From assembly GCA_963575745.1 (NCBI GenBank), contig CAUYUJ010022510.1, positions 87,501 to 122,538 on the forward strand: DNA of 35,038 nt, written 5' to 3'. Each line of letters begins with the position of its first letter. Position 1 is the stretch's first letter. Shown here in pieces: positions 20,392 through 29,358 of this stretch. The position numbers were made by a program, and so were the translations under genes. Source of the stretch: Prorocentrum cordatum (lineage: Eukaryota; Sar; Dinophyceae; Prorocentrales; Prorocentraceae). The notes under the pieces are model-generated. The model was given only the letters and a program-made list of their open reading frames with translations. It was not told the DNA's origin and did no database searches.

Positions 20392-20861
20392 AGCAGTGGT
20401 GGCGAGACTTGTCACATCTTCTGCATTCTCATCGCAATCCAGGTGTTGAGCTCTTGTGTCTATGTGACGCCAACGCTCGAGTTGGATCCCTTACATCACG
20501 GCGCGCGGGGTCAGTGGCAGCAGAAGTCCAGGACGTCCCCGGGCAGCAATGTCATGAGTTGCTCTTGGGATCTGACCTCTGGCTTCCATCAACTTTTCTT
20601 GCATCAGGTCAGCCGTCAGCTGCTACGTGGATCCCCCCAGTTTCCCATGGGCTCTCATCAGGGCGCAGAATCGACTATGTGGCTTGCCCATTTGGGGCGC
20701 AGGTGTCTTCTCAGCGAGTGGTGTCCGACATAGATCTCACCATCTCTATCCTGGACCAGCTTGTCGTCTCTGCTGCCCTCTCGCTGCCGCTGTCCAGTTT
20801 TCTGGAGGGCCAGCGGGCAGCGCGAGCCCAAGTGCGACGCTGCCAAGTTTCAAGGAGCTGA
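20392..20861 (+). pseudogene. Element 1 endonuclease C-part, frameshifted
   Basis: Continues directly after the frameshift with KQWWRDLSHLL, then CDANARVGS (the metal-site Asp/Asn pair of AP-like endonucleases), RRIDYVACP (the conserved Asp-Tyr) and DIDLTISILDQLVV, where the last catalytic His of the family is replaced by Gln. With the lost Glu upstream, the nuclease would be inactive even if read through. Confidence 0.7.
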
Positions 20862-21663
20862 AGCCGTGCAGCATTTCGCGGAGCTGATGAGAGACACGCC
20901 CGCGATTCCGCTCGCTGCCTCCCCGTCTGTGCACTGCGACTTTGTCAACAGGCGCGTGCACGTCGCGATAGAGACCGAATTCCCTGTCAGACGATGTCAA
21001 ACACACAGCGCGGGGTCGCGCGCTCAGGCAGCCCTGGATTTCAGATGCTATCTTCGAAATGATGGATCAGCGCACTCCACAGCTTCGGAGTTCCCGGCAG
21101 GCTGGTTTGTATTGTTTGCGTTTACGCAGGGCTCTGCTCTTTCACGCATGGGCCCAAACCTCTAGTGGCACGGCTGGGGCCTCATGGTTCTGTCACCGCG
21201 CCATGTCGTGGGGGATGTCGCCCAGGCACCCAGGGCATCCAGCTATCAAATGGGCTCCCCGGGTTCAGCAACAAGCTACCCTACTCCGTCCTGCTCTCCT
21301 GGGGCTCTACTGGCATGTACATCAATTGTTGGAGCTGCTGTTCTAGAAGCTGCCGAGGCTCGCCACCGAGGATCGCGCCAGCTCGGCCATCTCCAGACTC
21401 TGGGTCAGGGAACATGGCAGCTTTCAGGATCCCCGTAGGCCTCCACTGTATGGCCTCGAGGAGTTGCAGTGGGTCCTACCAGGCATGCCCGACCAGGTCT
21501 CGGAGGGCCCCCCCGCTCTCTGGAACTACCAGACTCGCATGTCAGGCAGATGTATCGCAGCTAGGCACTTTTCCCTGGAGGCGCGAGCAGTATTTGTCAA
21601 CCGGAGCGCTGGTCTTGATGCACGCGCGCACGCTTCTGAGTTGGCTGATTAGGTGTCTTCGAC
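20862..21663 (+). pseudogene. Element 1 linker between endonuclease and RT
   Basis: Protein-like fragments in changing frames (for example MDQRTPQLRSSRQAGLYCLRL near 21060). No domain is recognised; the stretch is placed in ORF2 by position. Its frames break several times. Confidence 0.4.
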
Positions 21664-23066
21664 GTGGGCGAGGCACGACTTAAGGGCGCGTTCAGCAAAC
21701 TTCGCGTCATGGGCGCATGTTCTCGCAAGAAGCGCTCGTCCTCACCGATGCCCCTGCTAACTGTCATTGACGGTGAACCTCTCGCGTCGTGCGTTGATGT
21801 TGCGAATAAGTGGCTTCAGCACTTCGAAATGGAGGAATTTGCAGCACCCGTTCCAAAGCAGGATCTAGATTGGTTCTTCGGCCAGCTACCATCCCTGGAC
21901 CCCTCAGTCACGCGCGACATAGACGTCGCGCTCGAGAATATCCCGCCCCTGGCCTGGTGGCAGCAGGCTCTCTTACATGCCGAAGATTCTGCAGAAGGAC
22001 CTGATGGGATATCTGGCTCCATTGTCAAGCGATGTGCGCACATTCTAGCAGCTGTGCACCAGCCTTTTGCGGTCAAAAGCACAGTCAGAGTTTGCGAGCC
22101 AGTTCAGTGGAAGGGAGGTTTATTTGTTTTTGACTGGCGCCCCCTCCCAGGTCACCAACTACAGATCCATGTTGGGCCCTTCGCAGATAGGCAAAAGGCG
22201 CAGGTCCATCACGAGAGCCCGTGTAGTCCAAGCGCTCCCTCGTCTCGCTGGGGATAAGAAGTTAGGAGGCTCGGCTGCCAGAGGTGCGGAGTTTTCGGCC
22301 TTGGAACTTCGAAGTCAGCAGCAACTGGCGGAGGTTCCCGAACTCTCGGTGCCCTTCATTTTTATCGATGCCGCCCAGGCCTTCTACAGAGTCATCCGCG
22401 AGATGGTCTTTGCCGCGGCCGGTGATGATGAGTCTCTTGCGCGGCTTTTGAAGGGGCGCGGACATCCCGCAGACGCAGAGCACGAGCACTGGGACTTTCT
22501 CCAGACGCACGCCACTGCTCTTGAGGAGACGGGCGCGGCAGCACACAGTCGCGCCCCGTTGTCTGACGCCTACGACCAGTCATGGTTGTTTGTCCGGGGC
22601 GGGGAGGAGGTTGAATTTCCATTCTGGGGATCAGGGCCGGGGCAGCAGTACGGGGACTTAGTGCTCAACTTTATCATGGCACGCATCATGTCCTTGGCCC
22701 AGGAGCGTCTACGTGAGCTCGGCGTTTCGGTCAGATTTCCCGCATGGCTCAGCTCCTCCCTCGCGGCCTATCAGAAAGCTGAAGAAGAACCCGCGCGCTT
22801 GCCACTCCATGGAGGGAGCTTTTCTTGATGACGCACACTTCGTCGTCATGGGCCAGGCTAGGGCGCTCCTCGTGCAGGCCCCCTATTCTAGCAGCTATTA
22901 TCATAGAAGCCTTTTTTTTTTTTTAGGTAGAGATCTCCGAGTCAATGCGAAACCTGGTAGATCGGCTTTAATCATTTAATTTCGAGGCCCTGGAGCCCGG
23001 GTTACCCAGCACCAGCTGGTGCGCGAGCTAAACAATACCGTGCATGTATGCACTAACACGGCGGGC
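21664..23066 (+). pseudogene. Element 1 reverse transcriptase, fingers and palm
   Basis: Copies element RNA into DNA at the nicked target. Visible in order: AEDSAEGPDGISG (fingers entry), CEPVQWKGG, a frameshift near 22128, APSQVTNYRSML and SQIGKRRRSITRARVV. Motif A follows as FIDAAQAFYR (Asp at 22367), a motif B region GPGQQYGDLVLNFIMARI, a frameshift near 22805, and motif C FLDD (Asp pair at 22827-22832) in AFLDDAHFVV. VNAKPGRSALII and, after another shift, FRGPGARVTQHQLV follow. The catalytic Asp residues survive but the frame is broken three times and the domain is cut by an insertion at 23068. Confidence 0.8.
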
Positions 23067-23067
23067 A
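23053..23067 (+). repeat. Target-site duplication, left copy
   Basis: CTAACACGGCGGGCA; the right copy differs at one of 15 bases. Both encode NT(A/V)G in the RT frame. Confidence 0.8.
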
Positions 23068-24858
23068 AAGGTTAAAGGTTAAAGACGGGGCCTTCAAGGC
23101 AAAGTGCAAGCACACGGACAGGGCCAGACGGGGCCCGCGTTCCCGAGAGACGCCGAGTCCCAAAAAGGCACCGCGGGCGGCGGAAGCCTGCTCCCAGGCG
23201 GAGCAGCAGGCGCGAGCCACAGCGATGCAACCTTCACTCACTCACGCGCGGACAGGCCGCCACGGCGCTCCACTCGGCGGCGTACCCTGCGGCCTCCCAG
23301 GGCTCAGCCCTCAGTGCCAGCCGCGGCGGCGAGCCCCTCATCGACGACCCCGAACTCGCCGAGGTTCCCCACTCTCGCCGCAGCTGGGCGCCGCTTGGGC
23401 GGGCTGGCGGCGGCCGCGGCAACGGCCGCGCCCGAGGGGCCTCCTCCTGGGTCCGCAGCCACTCGCGGCTCCGCAGCTGCCGCTGGGGCGCTGCCTGCAC
23501 TGCTCGCCGTGGCCGAGGGGTCTGCAGCTGGCTCCGCTGCCGTGCCGAGCCACTCCAGGCACCGCTCCTGCGCGTGCTCTGGCACTGGACCCTGCGAACG
23601 CAGCGTAGGGATGCCCTCTCCCTTTTACTCTGTGCCTGGCAGCTCGTGACCCCTCTTGCCTCCTGCCTCCAGGATGGAGTCCACGTAGCCACAGGCTGCG
23701 CTGGTTCCCGCCGCCCGCGTCGGTCTTGTCGCCTGGGCCACGCTCCTTGAGGCGAGGCTTAACCCCCGAGCGGCCGCCCAGCATCATGTGGGCGCCGCAC
23801 ATGGAGCATGCTACTGCACTGGCCGAGAGGGCTGCCGAGCTGTTGCCTGCCGAGCGGGTGCTCTCCAGCCGTGGCCGCTCGGCCGACGGCCCCTCGCCCT
23901 TGGCCCCCTCCGCTGCCTGAGACATCTCGGCGTCAGCGAAACGCGCCTGGCGCCGCTCGGCAGCATGAGGGAGCCCTTCGCCGTCCCTGGCCTCGACGCC
24001 TTGCCCGAGGATGACGGCGCACCAGATCCAGCGCCCGAGTTCCTGCACGAACCCCGCCTGCGCCTGGTGCACGCCAACGGTCAGCTTGTCCACTGCATGC
24101 ATCTGGGCCCTCCTCAAGGCAAGGCGGTCGGCGTGCTCGATGCCTCGCCTCTGGGCCTCCGTCAGGCGCCCGTCGAGCACTGCGTGCCTAGAACAGTCGA
24201 CGCTGACCTCCACATAGGCTGCAGCTCGCCTGCCTGCAGCAGGCCCGCCATCATCTGGACTGCGCGGCCTGCCCTGCGAGCTGCAGGGTCCAGGTTACGC
24301 CTCCTCCTGAGCTCGCCACAGCGCATGCGCAGCCCTCGCTCTGCGCCCATGGGGAGCGCTCCTGCGCTGCGACAGGCCGCAAGCCTCCAACCGTGCAGCT
24401 CGCCGTCCGCATTGTCCGTGGCCGCGCGCCCGCTCGCCCTGCTGGCCGCGGGCCCAGCCTGGTGGATCGGGTCCAGCCTGCGCGCTCGGCGAAGCGCTCC
24501 TGCAGCTCGGACTCTGCCCTCATGTGCTCCCCACCTCGTGCTGGCGGGGTCCGAGCCTAAGTTCCTGGCCAGCAAGGTCTCGCAGAGGGTCCAGCCCAGC
24601 GACTTCCCGCGCGCCCCGAGCTGGCGTCCTGGGCTGGGGCTCGGAGCGAGGCAGGACGTCTTGGCAGCACTGAGGGGCAGGTGCTGACCGCGGAGGCGGC
24701 TCACCACTTCCAGCCCTGCTCTGTCGAACCACGCGGCCACCAGCTGCTCCGTGCCCACGGCCTGCAGCGCGATGTCGCCGTCGACGTGGCGAGCCACACC
24801 CAGCGGCCTGCCGCCCGCTGGGGCGGCGCGGAGGGCTGCCAGCCCAGGCGGCTCGGCT
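23068..24858 (-). mobile_element. 1.8-kb insertion splitting the RT of element 1
   Basis: Flanked by a 15-bp duplication (14 of 15 identical); RT homology stops at one copy and resumes in the same codon phase after the other. The + strand left edge has AAAGGTT repeated two and a half times (23067-23084). On the minus strand this is a (AACCTTT)n 3' tail, the kind of short tandem end seen on some non-LTR elements, so the element probably reads on the minus strand. No spliced leader is seen at its other end. Confidence 0.7.
23304..24797 (-). pseudogene. Unrecognised degenerate coding sequence within the insertion
   Basis: I do not recognise the family. Minus-strand fragments in shifting frames look protein-like. 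They are DGDIALQAVGTEQLVAAWF near 24780, ESELQERFAERAGW near 24510, a charged helical stretch (LTEAQRRGIEHADRLALRRA) near 24150, CSMCGAHMM near 23800 and LGEFGVVDEGLAAAAG near 23330. The helical and Cys-pair content would suit an ORF1-like protein, but that is a guess. The + strand reading of the same DNA is poor in charged residues and less convincing. Confidence 0.35.
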
Positions 24859-24873
24859 CTAACACGGTGGGCA
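24859..24873 (+). repeat. Target-site duplication, right copy
   Basis: CTAACACGGTGGGCA; see the left copy at 23053. Confidence 0.8.
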
Positions 24874-26297
24874 CTATGGTTTTACACCGCGTGCCGCAAT
24901 ACACTCATATCGGCACAGTACATGACATGACGGGCCCCATGGGCCACGAGCTCGCACACAGTCAACAAGGGCGTCAGCAAGCATGGCAAGCTCTACGCAC
25001 GCGCGTCTTCAAGCACACGTCCATCGAGCGCGCGGCTGCCATGGTTTTTCTTGATTCGCTGGTATGTCCGGGTAGACTTTACAAGAGCAGCACCTGGGGA
25101 TGCCTCACGAGAGCGCAACCACAGCATTCGCAAGAAGGGCTCATGCGGTGCTATCGAGCAGTGGCGCGTCTAAGTCGGCGAGATGACAGCGCCGCTCACA
25201 ATGTTTCCGCGCTTGCTGCTGTAACTAGGCCGGCAGTGAAGCACTTACTGGCAGCACATCGGCTTCGCCTGTTCGGCCGACTCCTGCACGCTGGCCCCCC
25301 TCACCTCCTGGCCCTGCTGGGCGCTTGTCTCCAGGAATGTTCTAGGTCTTGGGCCCACAGGGTTCAGGACGACCTGGCCTGGCTTCAGCTTTATCTTCCG
25401 AGGTTCAATGAATTCCCTGACCCGCACGCGGACTTACACGCCTGGGAGGACGAGGCCAAGCGCTCCCCCACAACTTGGAAGGGCACTATCCGTCAGGCCC
25501 TCGAGGCATCGGTTCGTCATCAGCAGAGGGAAGCCCTTGCTGCAGCTGCTGAGCACGAGGTTTTGCCATCCGGTGGGGTTCGGGAGCCCCGCCTGCTCAC
25601 GACAGTCCTGTTCACCGTCTGCGCGCTGCTGAAGCCGAGGACGCAAACGGTTTGGAAATGTTTCTGGTGCGGGGAAGGATTTAGTAAACCCAAGGGATTG
25701 AGGATGCATGTCAGCAGATGTCACCATGGTAGAATTCGCACTATACGGCGCATCCAAGGAAGCAGCACGCAGTGCCCTACATGTAGGCAGCAGTTCGCAC
25801 ACCGTGCAGCTTTAACGGCGCACCTGGCCTTCGACTCCGCCAAGTGCGCCCTCGGCTACTGGCTCTCCGACACGCACTGCACGCACGAGGAGGCCACCGC
25901 CTTGAACGCGGCGGAGGACAGGAGGCTCACTGCACAGAGGAAGGCGGGACAACGGAGGTGGCGCACGGAGTGTCCAGCATTCACAGGCCCTGGAGCGCGC
26001 CCCCAAGCTGTTCGAGATATTATTGAAACCCCCAGTCCCGAGCAAGCTCAAGATATCCTTATGGACGTCGACTACGCGCTTCCGCCGCCCCAGAAGAGAA
26101 CAAAACACCTTAGAATGTTCATTGAATCCCCGGCTCCCGAAGGTTCAGGACCCGCTAGTGATCTTCCTCACTACTTGTACAATCCGGCAGATTCCTCAGG
26201 ATTTGAGGCATCGCAGATCCCCACTAGAGTGCGGCGCAGCACGTTTTTCGCTCTCAACCTTTATTGCGCACGCAGGCGTGCATACAGTGGCACATAG
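24859..26297 (+). pseudogene. Element 1 RT C-part and two C2H2-like zinc fingers
   Basis: The frame is open for over 1.4 kb. It resumes RT with VPQYTHIGTVHDM, GPMGHELAHSQQGRQQAW and a helical thumb-like region (FLDSLVCPGRLYKSSTW, LLAAHRLRLFGRLLHAGPP). Two fingers follow: CFWCGEGFSKPKGLRMHVSRC with a trailing H-H (25659-25727) and CPTCRQQFAHRAALTAHL...C (25773-25847). Such C-terminal fingers in non-LTR elements usually help DNA target binding. A Pro/Asp tail follows. The end at TAG 26295-26297 is a frameshift: LNLYCARRRAYSG just before it aligns in position with the start of the methyltransferase-like part. Confidence 0.75.
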
Positions 26298-27020
26298 AAT
26301 ATTCGATCGCGTCCCCCTCGATGGAGCTCGTAGTTCTTAGCGTCGACATCACTATAGACGAAGTGCGAGGCGATCTGACTCGAGACGCTACCATTCTTGA
26401 ATGGGTTGAGAACATACGTTGTCATAGTGTTATCAACTCTGGGGGGGGGCCGCCATGTGAGACTTGGTCGGCTTCTCGGTGGCAAGAAGGCGCCCCCCCC
26501 CCCGCTCAGGACTGTGTCATATGTTTGGGGAGTTCCCTGGGCCACTAGACGGCAATCAGAACAGGTTCGTATCGTATCGCAGCTTTTTCAGGCCCTGGCT
26601 CGGCTTCTTGCTGAGCACCTTCGAGCAGGAACGCCTGGTTGGCTTGAGCACCCAACTTGCCCGACATGGGCCCGTGGTGCGCCGTCTTCGATTGAATGGA
26701 AACCTATGCAGGCTATTTGGTCCGCACCGTGCGCGGCCCGAACGAGATTCGACCTGTGTGAGCATCAGCCATCAGGAACGGATCCAGCAAGAGTAGGTAG
26801 AGCCCCCACTACAATTGTCTCGGTGCGTATGCCCACGCTTGCGGGCCTCCTGAAGGCCACTCCAGATCAAGGATGTTGCTCCCACGGCAAAGGGTCACAC
26901 ATGACCCTCCTCGGGAAATTCTCCTCGGGAGAGTTCCGTACGGCTTCGAAGAAGGCCTATCCTGGTAGCTTGCGCAGGGTGGTAGCCACTGTCATTGTAG
27001 ATTCGGTCATATCTTTAGTC
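26298..27020 (+). pseudogene. Element 1 C-terminal methyltransferase-like domain
   Basis: In frame 2: VVLSVDITIDEVRGDLT, ILEWVENI and GGGPPCETWSASRW (Cys codon 26456-26458). After a frameshift in a C-run (about 26492-26505), frame 3 gives RQSEQVRIVSQLFQALARLL, TPGWLEHPTCPTW (LEHP at 26643-26654) and a tail with GKFSSGEFRTASKKAYP. The PPC motif with a following Ser, preceded by a hydrophobic-acidic VDI strand and followed about 65 residues later by EHP, parallels motifs IV (PCQ) and VI (ENV) of C5-cytosine DNA methyltransferases. Glu in place of Gln and His-Pro in place of Asn-Val make this a diverged relative at best; activity cannot be assumed. Confidence 0.55.
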
Positions 27021-27152
27021 TCGGGCCGGGCTCCAGAGGATCCCGTCTCTCAGCACCCAGAGATCCCGCAGGAGCTAGTTTACCCCCAGGGCTCAGAAGA
27101 GATCCGAGCTGGGCTCCTGGCTTTTTTCGCTTCTCGAGCCCAGGGCCAGCCC

Positions 27153-27183
<31 letters not shown>

Positions 27184-27780
27184 TGATTCCGCATGCGCCC
27201 GACTGCGCGGGTGGCCCACGGAGCCGCGGCGCCAGGACCAGAGTGGATCCTGAGCGCCGCCGCTTCCTTGACTCTGACTCGAGCGGAGACGAGGAGGCCG
27301 AGCACTCGGAGGCGACTCCGATCCAGGAGCCTCCCCAGGCCAGGGCGTCCGAAGACGACGCCGCGGCCGAGCAGGAGATCGCAGATTTGCTATTAGGCTC
27401 CCCTGAGGAGCAGGCGGCGGCCTGGCCTCTGGTCCCTTCCTCGCCTTCCTCGTCCCCGCCTCCGACCCCCCCCCGCTCCCCTCGTTCTCACCTCCTCCCA
27501 GAAGGCCAGGGTCGCCGCCAACCGCGCCGAGGCGCGGCGTCGCCGTCGAGAGAGAGGGAGAGAGAGAGGCTCGCACCCTGGGGTTTTGAGGTGCCGCCCT
27601 TTTCGATCTCTTCTCCGAGCTGGCGCCCTCGGCGCCGCCGCTCGAAGTTCAACTGCAGCAAGCACGTGAAGTTTGGCGATAAGGCCGGGCCCCACTCTTG
27701 CTCTTTCCCTCGCTCGGCCACCGAGCCCGACCGAAGCGAGCACGACCCGTCGTCGAAGCCTGCGTTGCATCAACCTCCCC
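27021..27780 (+). pseudogene. Disordered acidic then basic tail, origin uncertain
   Basis: The frame from the methyltransferase-like part stays open with IPQELVYPQGSEEIRAGLLA, ten Asp (GAT repeats, 27154-27183), DSDSSGDEEAEHSEA, a Ser/Pro-rich stretch and an Arg-rich end (RRRRSKFNCSKHVKFGDKAG). It may be the end of element 1 or part of another sequence. No domain is recognised. Confidence 0.35.
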
Positions 27781-27786
27781 CCTTCT

Positions 27787-27878
27787 CTTCCTCCTCCTCC
27801 TCCTCCTCCTCCTCCTCCTCCTCCTCCTCCTCCTCCTCCTCCTCCTCCTCCTCCTCCTCCCCCTCCCCCCCCTCCTCC
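27787..27878. repeat. (TCC)n array directly 5' of element 2
   Basis: TCC units run without a gap into the first base of the spliced leader. Confidence 0.95.
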
Positions 27879-27900
27879 TCCGTAGCCATTTTGGCTCAAG
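27879..27900 (+). other. Relict dinoflagellate spliced leader (DinoSL)
   Basis: All 22 bases match the known DinoSL consensus (D)CCGTAGCCATTTT + GGCTCAAG, with T at the variable first position. The next bases are ATGCC, not the GT donor that follows the exon in a spliced-leader RNA gene. It is therefore the 5' end of a trans-spliced mRNA copied back into the genome. Confidence 0.95.
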
Positions 27901-28040
27901 ATGCCTAGTTCCACAGTGGAACAAGTGGATACCGCTAGTCCGCGGACAGTGCCAGGGCTCTTGAGCCCGACAGCTTTGTTCAACCCTCCGTGTGCCTCCT
28001 GCAGCCCGCAGGTGAGCTTCCTCCGTTCCTCAGCTCGTCC
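27901..28040 (+). other. 5' leader of element 2
   Basis: 140 nt between the spliced leader and the ORF1 ATG. An ATG sits immediately after the leader (27901) in the ORF2 frame, and that frame has no stop until 32635. The ORF1 ATG (CCATGGCG context) is preferred because a zinc finger follows directly. Confidence 0.6.
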
Positions 28041-29267
28041 ATGGCGCCTCCGCAGCAGCGCAGCGCCTACGTCAAATGCTACTCCTGCTCGTACGCCTGG
28101 AACTACAAGACCAACCAGACGTGCTACTGGTGCAGCAAAGCCTTGGCGCCGTGGACAGATTCCCCGCCTCCAGTTCAAGGTGCCTGGGCGGCCCGCGCCA
28201 AGGCCGCAGCCCAGGCCGACTCCAGCTGCACCCAGCAGCCCAGCCCTGAGGGTGGATGGGAACCGTGGGCTTCATGGCCCAAGTCCCGCCGCCGCCGCGG
28301 CAATGGCAATGGCAAGAACCAAGAGGACGACTGGTGGGCCAACAAGAACGACACCCCCAAGGCGCGCTCCGCGGAGGACATCCTTGCGGAGCTCCAGGCG
28401 ATCGCCCCCCACATCGACAAGGCAGCCATCGATGGTATCAAGTCGCAGATCCCGCCGCCCCAGCCGCAGAAGCCAGCCGACCTCAACGACATCTACAGCC
28501 GCGCCCAGGCTACGGAGCGCCGCTGCAAGAACAACCTGGAGAGGCTGCTCGAGAGCGAGCAAAAGGCGCTCAGCTGGTACACCGAGCGCAAGGCGGCGTC
28601 GGAGGAGGCCGCCTACAAGTTGGCAGAAGCCCAGGCCGAGGCCCAAGCCGCTCTCGATGCACTCCAAGTCGCTCGCAAGGGCGGCACTGCTACTCCCACG
28701 GCCTCGCAGCAGAACCCGACGTTCAACCTCACCAGCCTCCTCGAGGACGGTGACATATCCATCGAAGCGGGTTCGGCGTTCGATCTCCAAGGCCTTGACA
28801 TCGACGACAGCGACCGCCAGGCATGGGAATCCCTCCAACAGCGCTTCGCCACGGAGCTCAAGGCCAAGGTCACCGAGCTCTTCGGCAACACCGCCAGCCG
28901 CATCAGCCAGCTCCGCGCAGAGGCCAGCACCATGCGCACGCGCTTCGCCTCCAAGCGGCAGCGGTCCGACGAGGACGGTCACGCCCGAGAGGGAGGTGGA
29001 CCACCGCCCGCCGCCTCGGCGGCAGCAGGCGAACCCCCAGCGGCAGCCGCAGCGGACGCTGATGGCTCTGCGGCCTCTTCGCCAGCGGCGCCGAGCGATG
29101 AGCCTCCCGCACCTGCTGCTGGCGCTACTTCTGACGGCAGCTTCGCCGCACAGCCAGTACCAGCCATCAACAAGGACCCCGACCTCGAAGACAAGGCACA
29201 AAAGATGCTCAGCCAGATGCGCAAGCCCACCGCGACCGCCGTGGCTGGAGCCCAGCAGCCTCTTTAG
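28041..29267 (+). CDS. Element 2 ORF1: zinc finger plus coiled-coil protein
   Basis: 408 residues and intact. It starts MAPPQQRSAYVK, then CYSC...CYWC (C-x2-C-x11-C-x2-C) within the first 35 residues, a RanBP2-like or ribbon-type finger. About residues 160-215 form an Ala/Glu-rich coiled coil (LESEQKALSWYTERKAASEE, AEAQAEAQAALDAL). A second helical, charged part lies near residue 270-310. The last third is Ala/Pro-rich and probably disordered, ending KMLSQMRKP. The likely role is binding the element RNA, as for ORF1 proteins of L1-type elements; that is inferred from finger, coiled coil and position. An alternative upstream start at 27990 adds 17 residues but lacks support. Codons end strongly in C or G. 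Confidence 0.85.
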   Translation: MAPPQQRSAYVKCYSCSYAWNYKTNQTCYWCSKALAPWTDSPPPVQGAWAARAKAAAQADSSCTQQPSPEGGWEPWASWPKSRRRRGNGNGKNQEDDWWANKNDTPKARSAEDILAELQAIAPHIDKAAIDGIKSQIPPPQPQKPADLNDIYSRAQATERRCKNNLERLLESEQKALSWYTERKAASEEAAYKLAEAQAEAQAALDALQVARKGGTATPTASQQNPTFNLTSLLEDGDISIEAGSAFDLQGLDIDDSDRQAWESLQQRFATELKAKVTELFGNTASRISQLRAEASTMRTRFASKRQRSDEDGHAREGGGPPPAASAAAGEPPAAAAADADGSAASSPAAPSDEPPAPAAGATSDGSFAAQPVPAINKDPDLEDKAQKMLSQMRKPTATAVAGAQQPL

Positions 29268-29358
29268 CCGACTACTACCCGACCCTGGACGGATTGGTGA
29301 GACGGGACGCCTACCGTCAGAGACCAAGAGCTACGACAACCCACCGATCATCAACGCA

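Larger units (their letters stand above)
17641..27020 (+). mobile_element. Element 1: dead non-LTR retrotransposon, RNH-EN-RT-ZnF-MTase-like
   Basis: Ordered, co-directional remains of one element: ORF1 (17641-18985), RNase H (about 19261-19710), AP-like endonuclease (19978-20790), reverse transcriptase (21664-25400, split by an insertion), two C2H2-like fingers (25659-25847) and a methyltransferase-like domain (about 26250-27020). At least six frame changes and lost endonuclease residues show it is inactive. RNase H lies before the endonuclease and in the same frame, the reverse of the usual EN-RT-RNH order. Both boundaries are uncertain. Confidence 0.85.

Noticed and set aside
22912-22924. 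Poly(T) as the end of a minus-strand retrogene
   Set aside because: It lies inside RT homology with no junction or target duplication.
23788-24687. 300-codon + strand protein in the insertion
   Set aside because: Composition (Ala/Pro/Ser/Leu, few charges) looks like the reverse of the more natural minus-strand sequence.
27154-27183. Poly-His tract on the minus strand
   Set aside because: Reverse reading of GAT repeats that give poly-Asp in the better supported + frame.
27879-27900. Spliced-leader RNA gene
   Set aside because: The leader is followed by ATGCC instead of a GT donor, and no Sm-type site or snRNA-like body follows.
28012-28033. Mini-intron (GTGAGC ... TTCCTCAG) in the element 2 leader
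   Set aside because: 22 nt is too short for a spliceosomal intron; probably chance.
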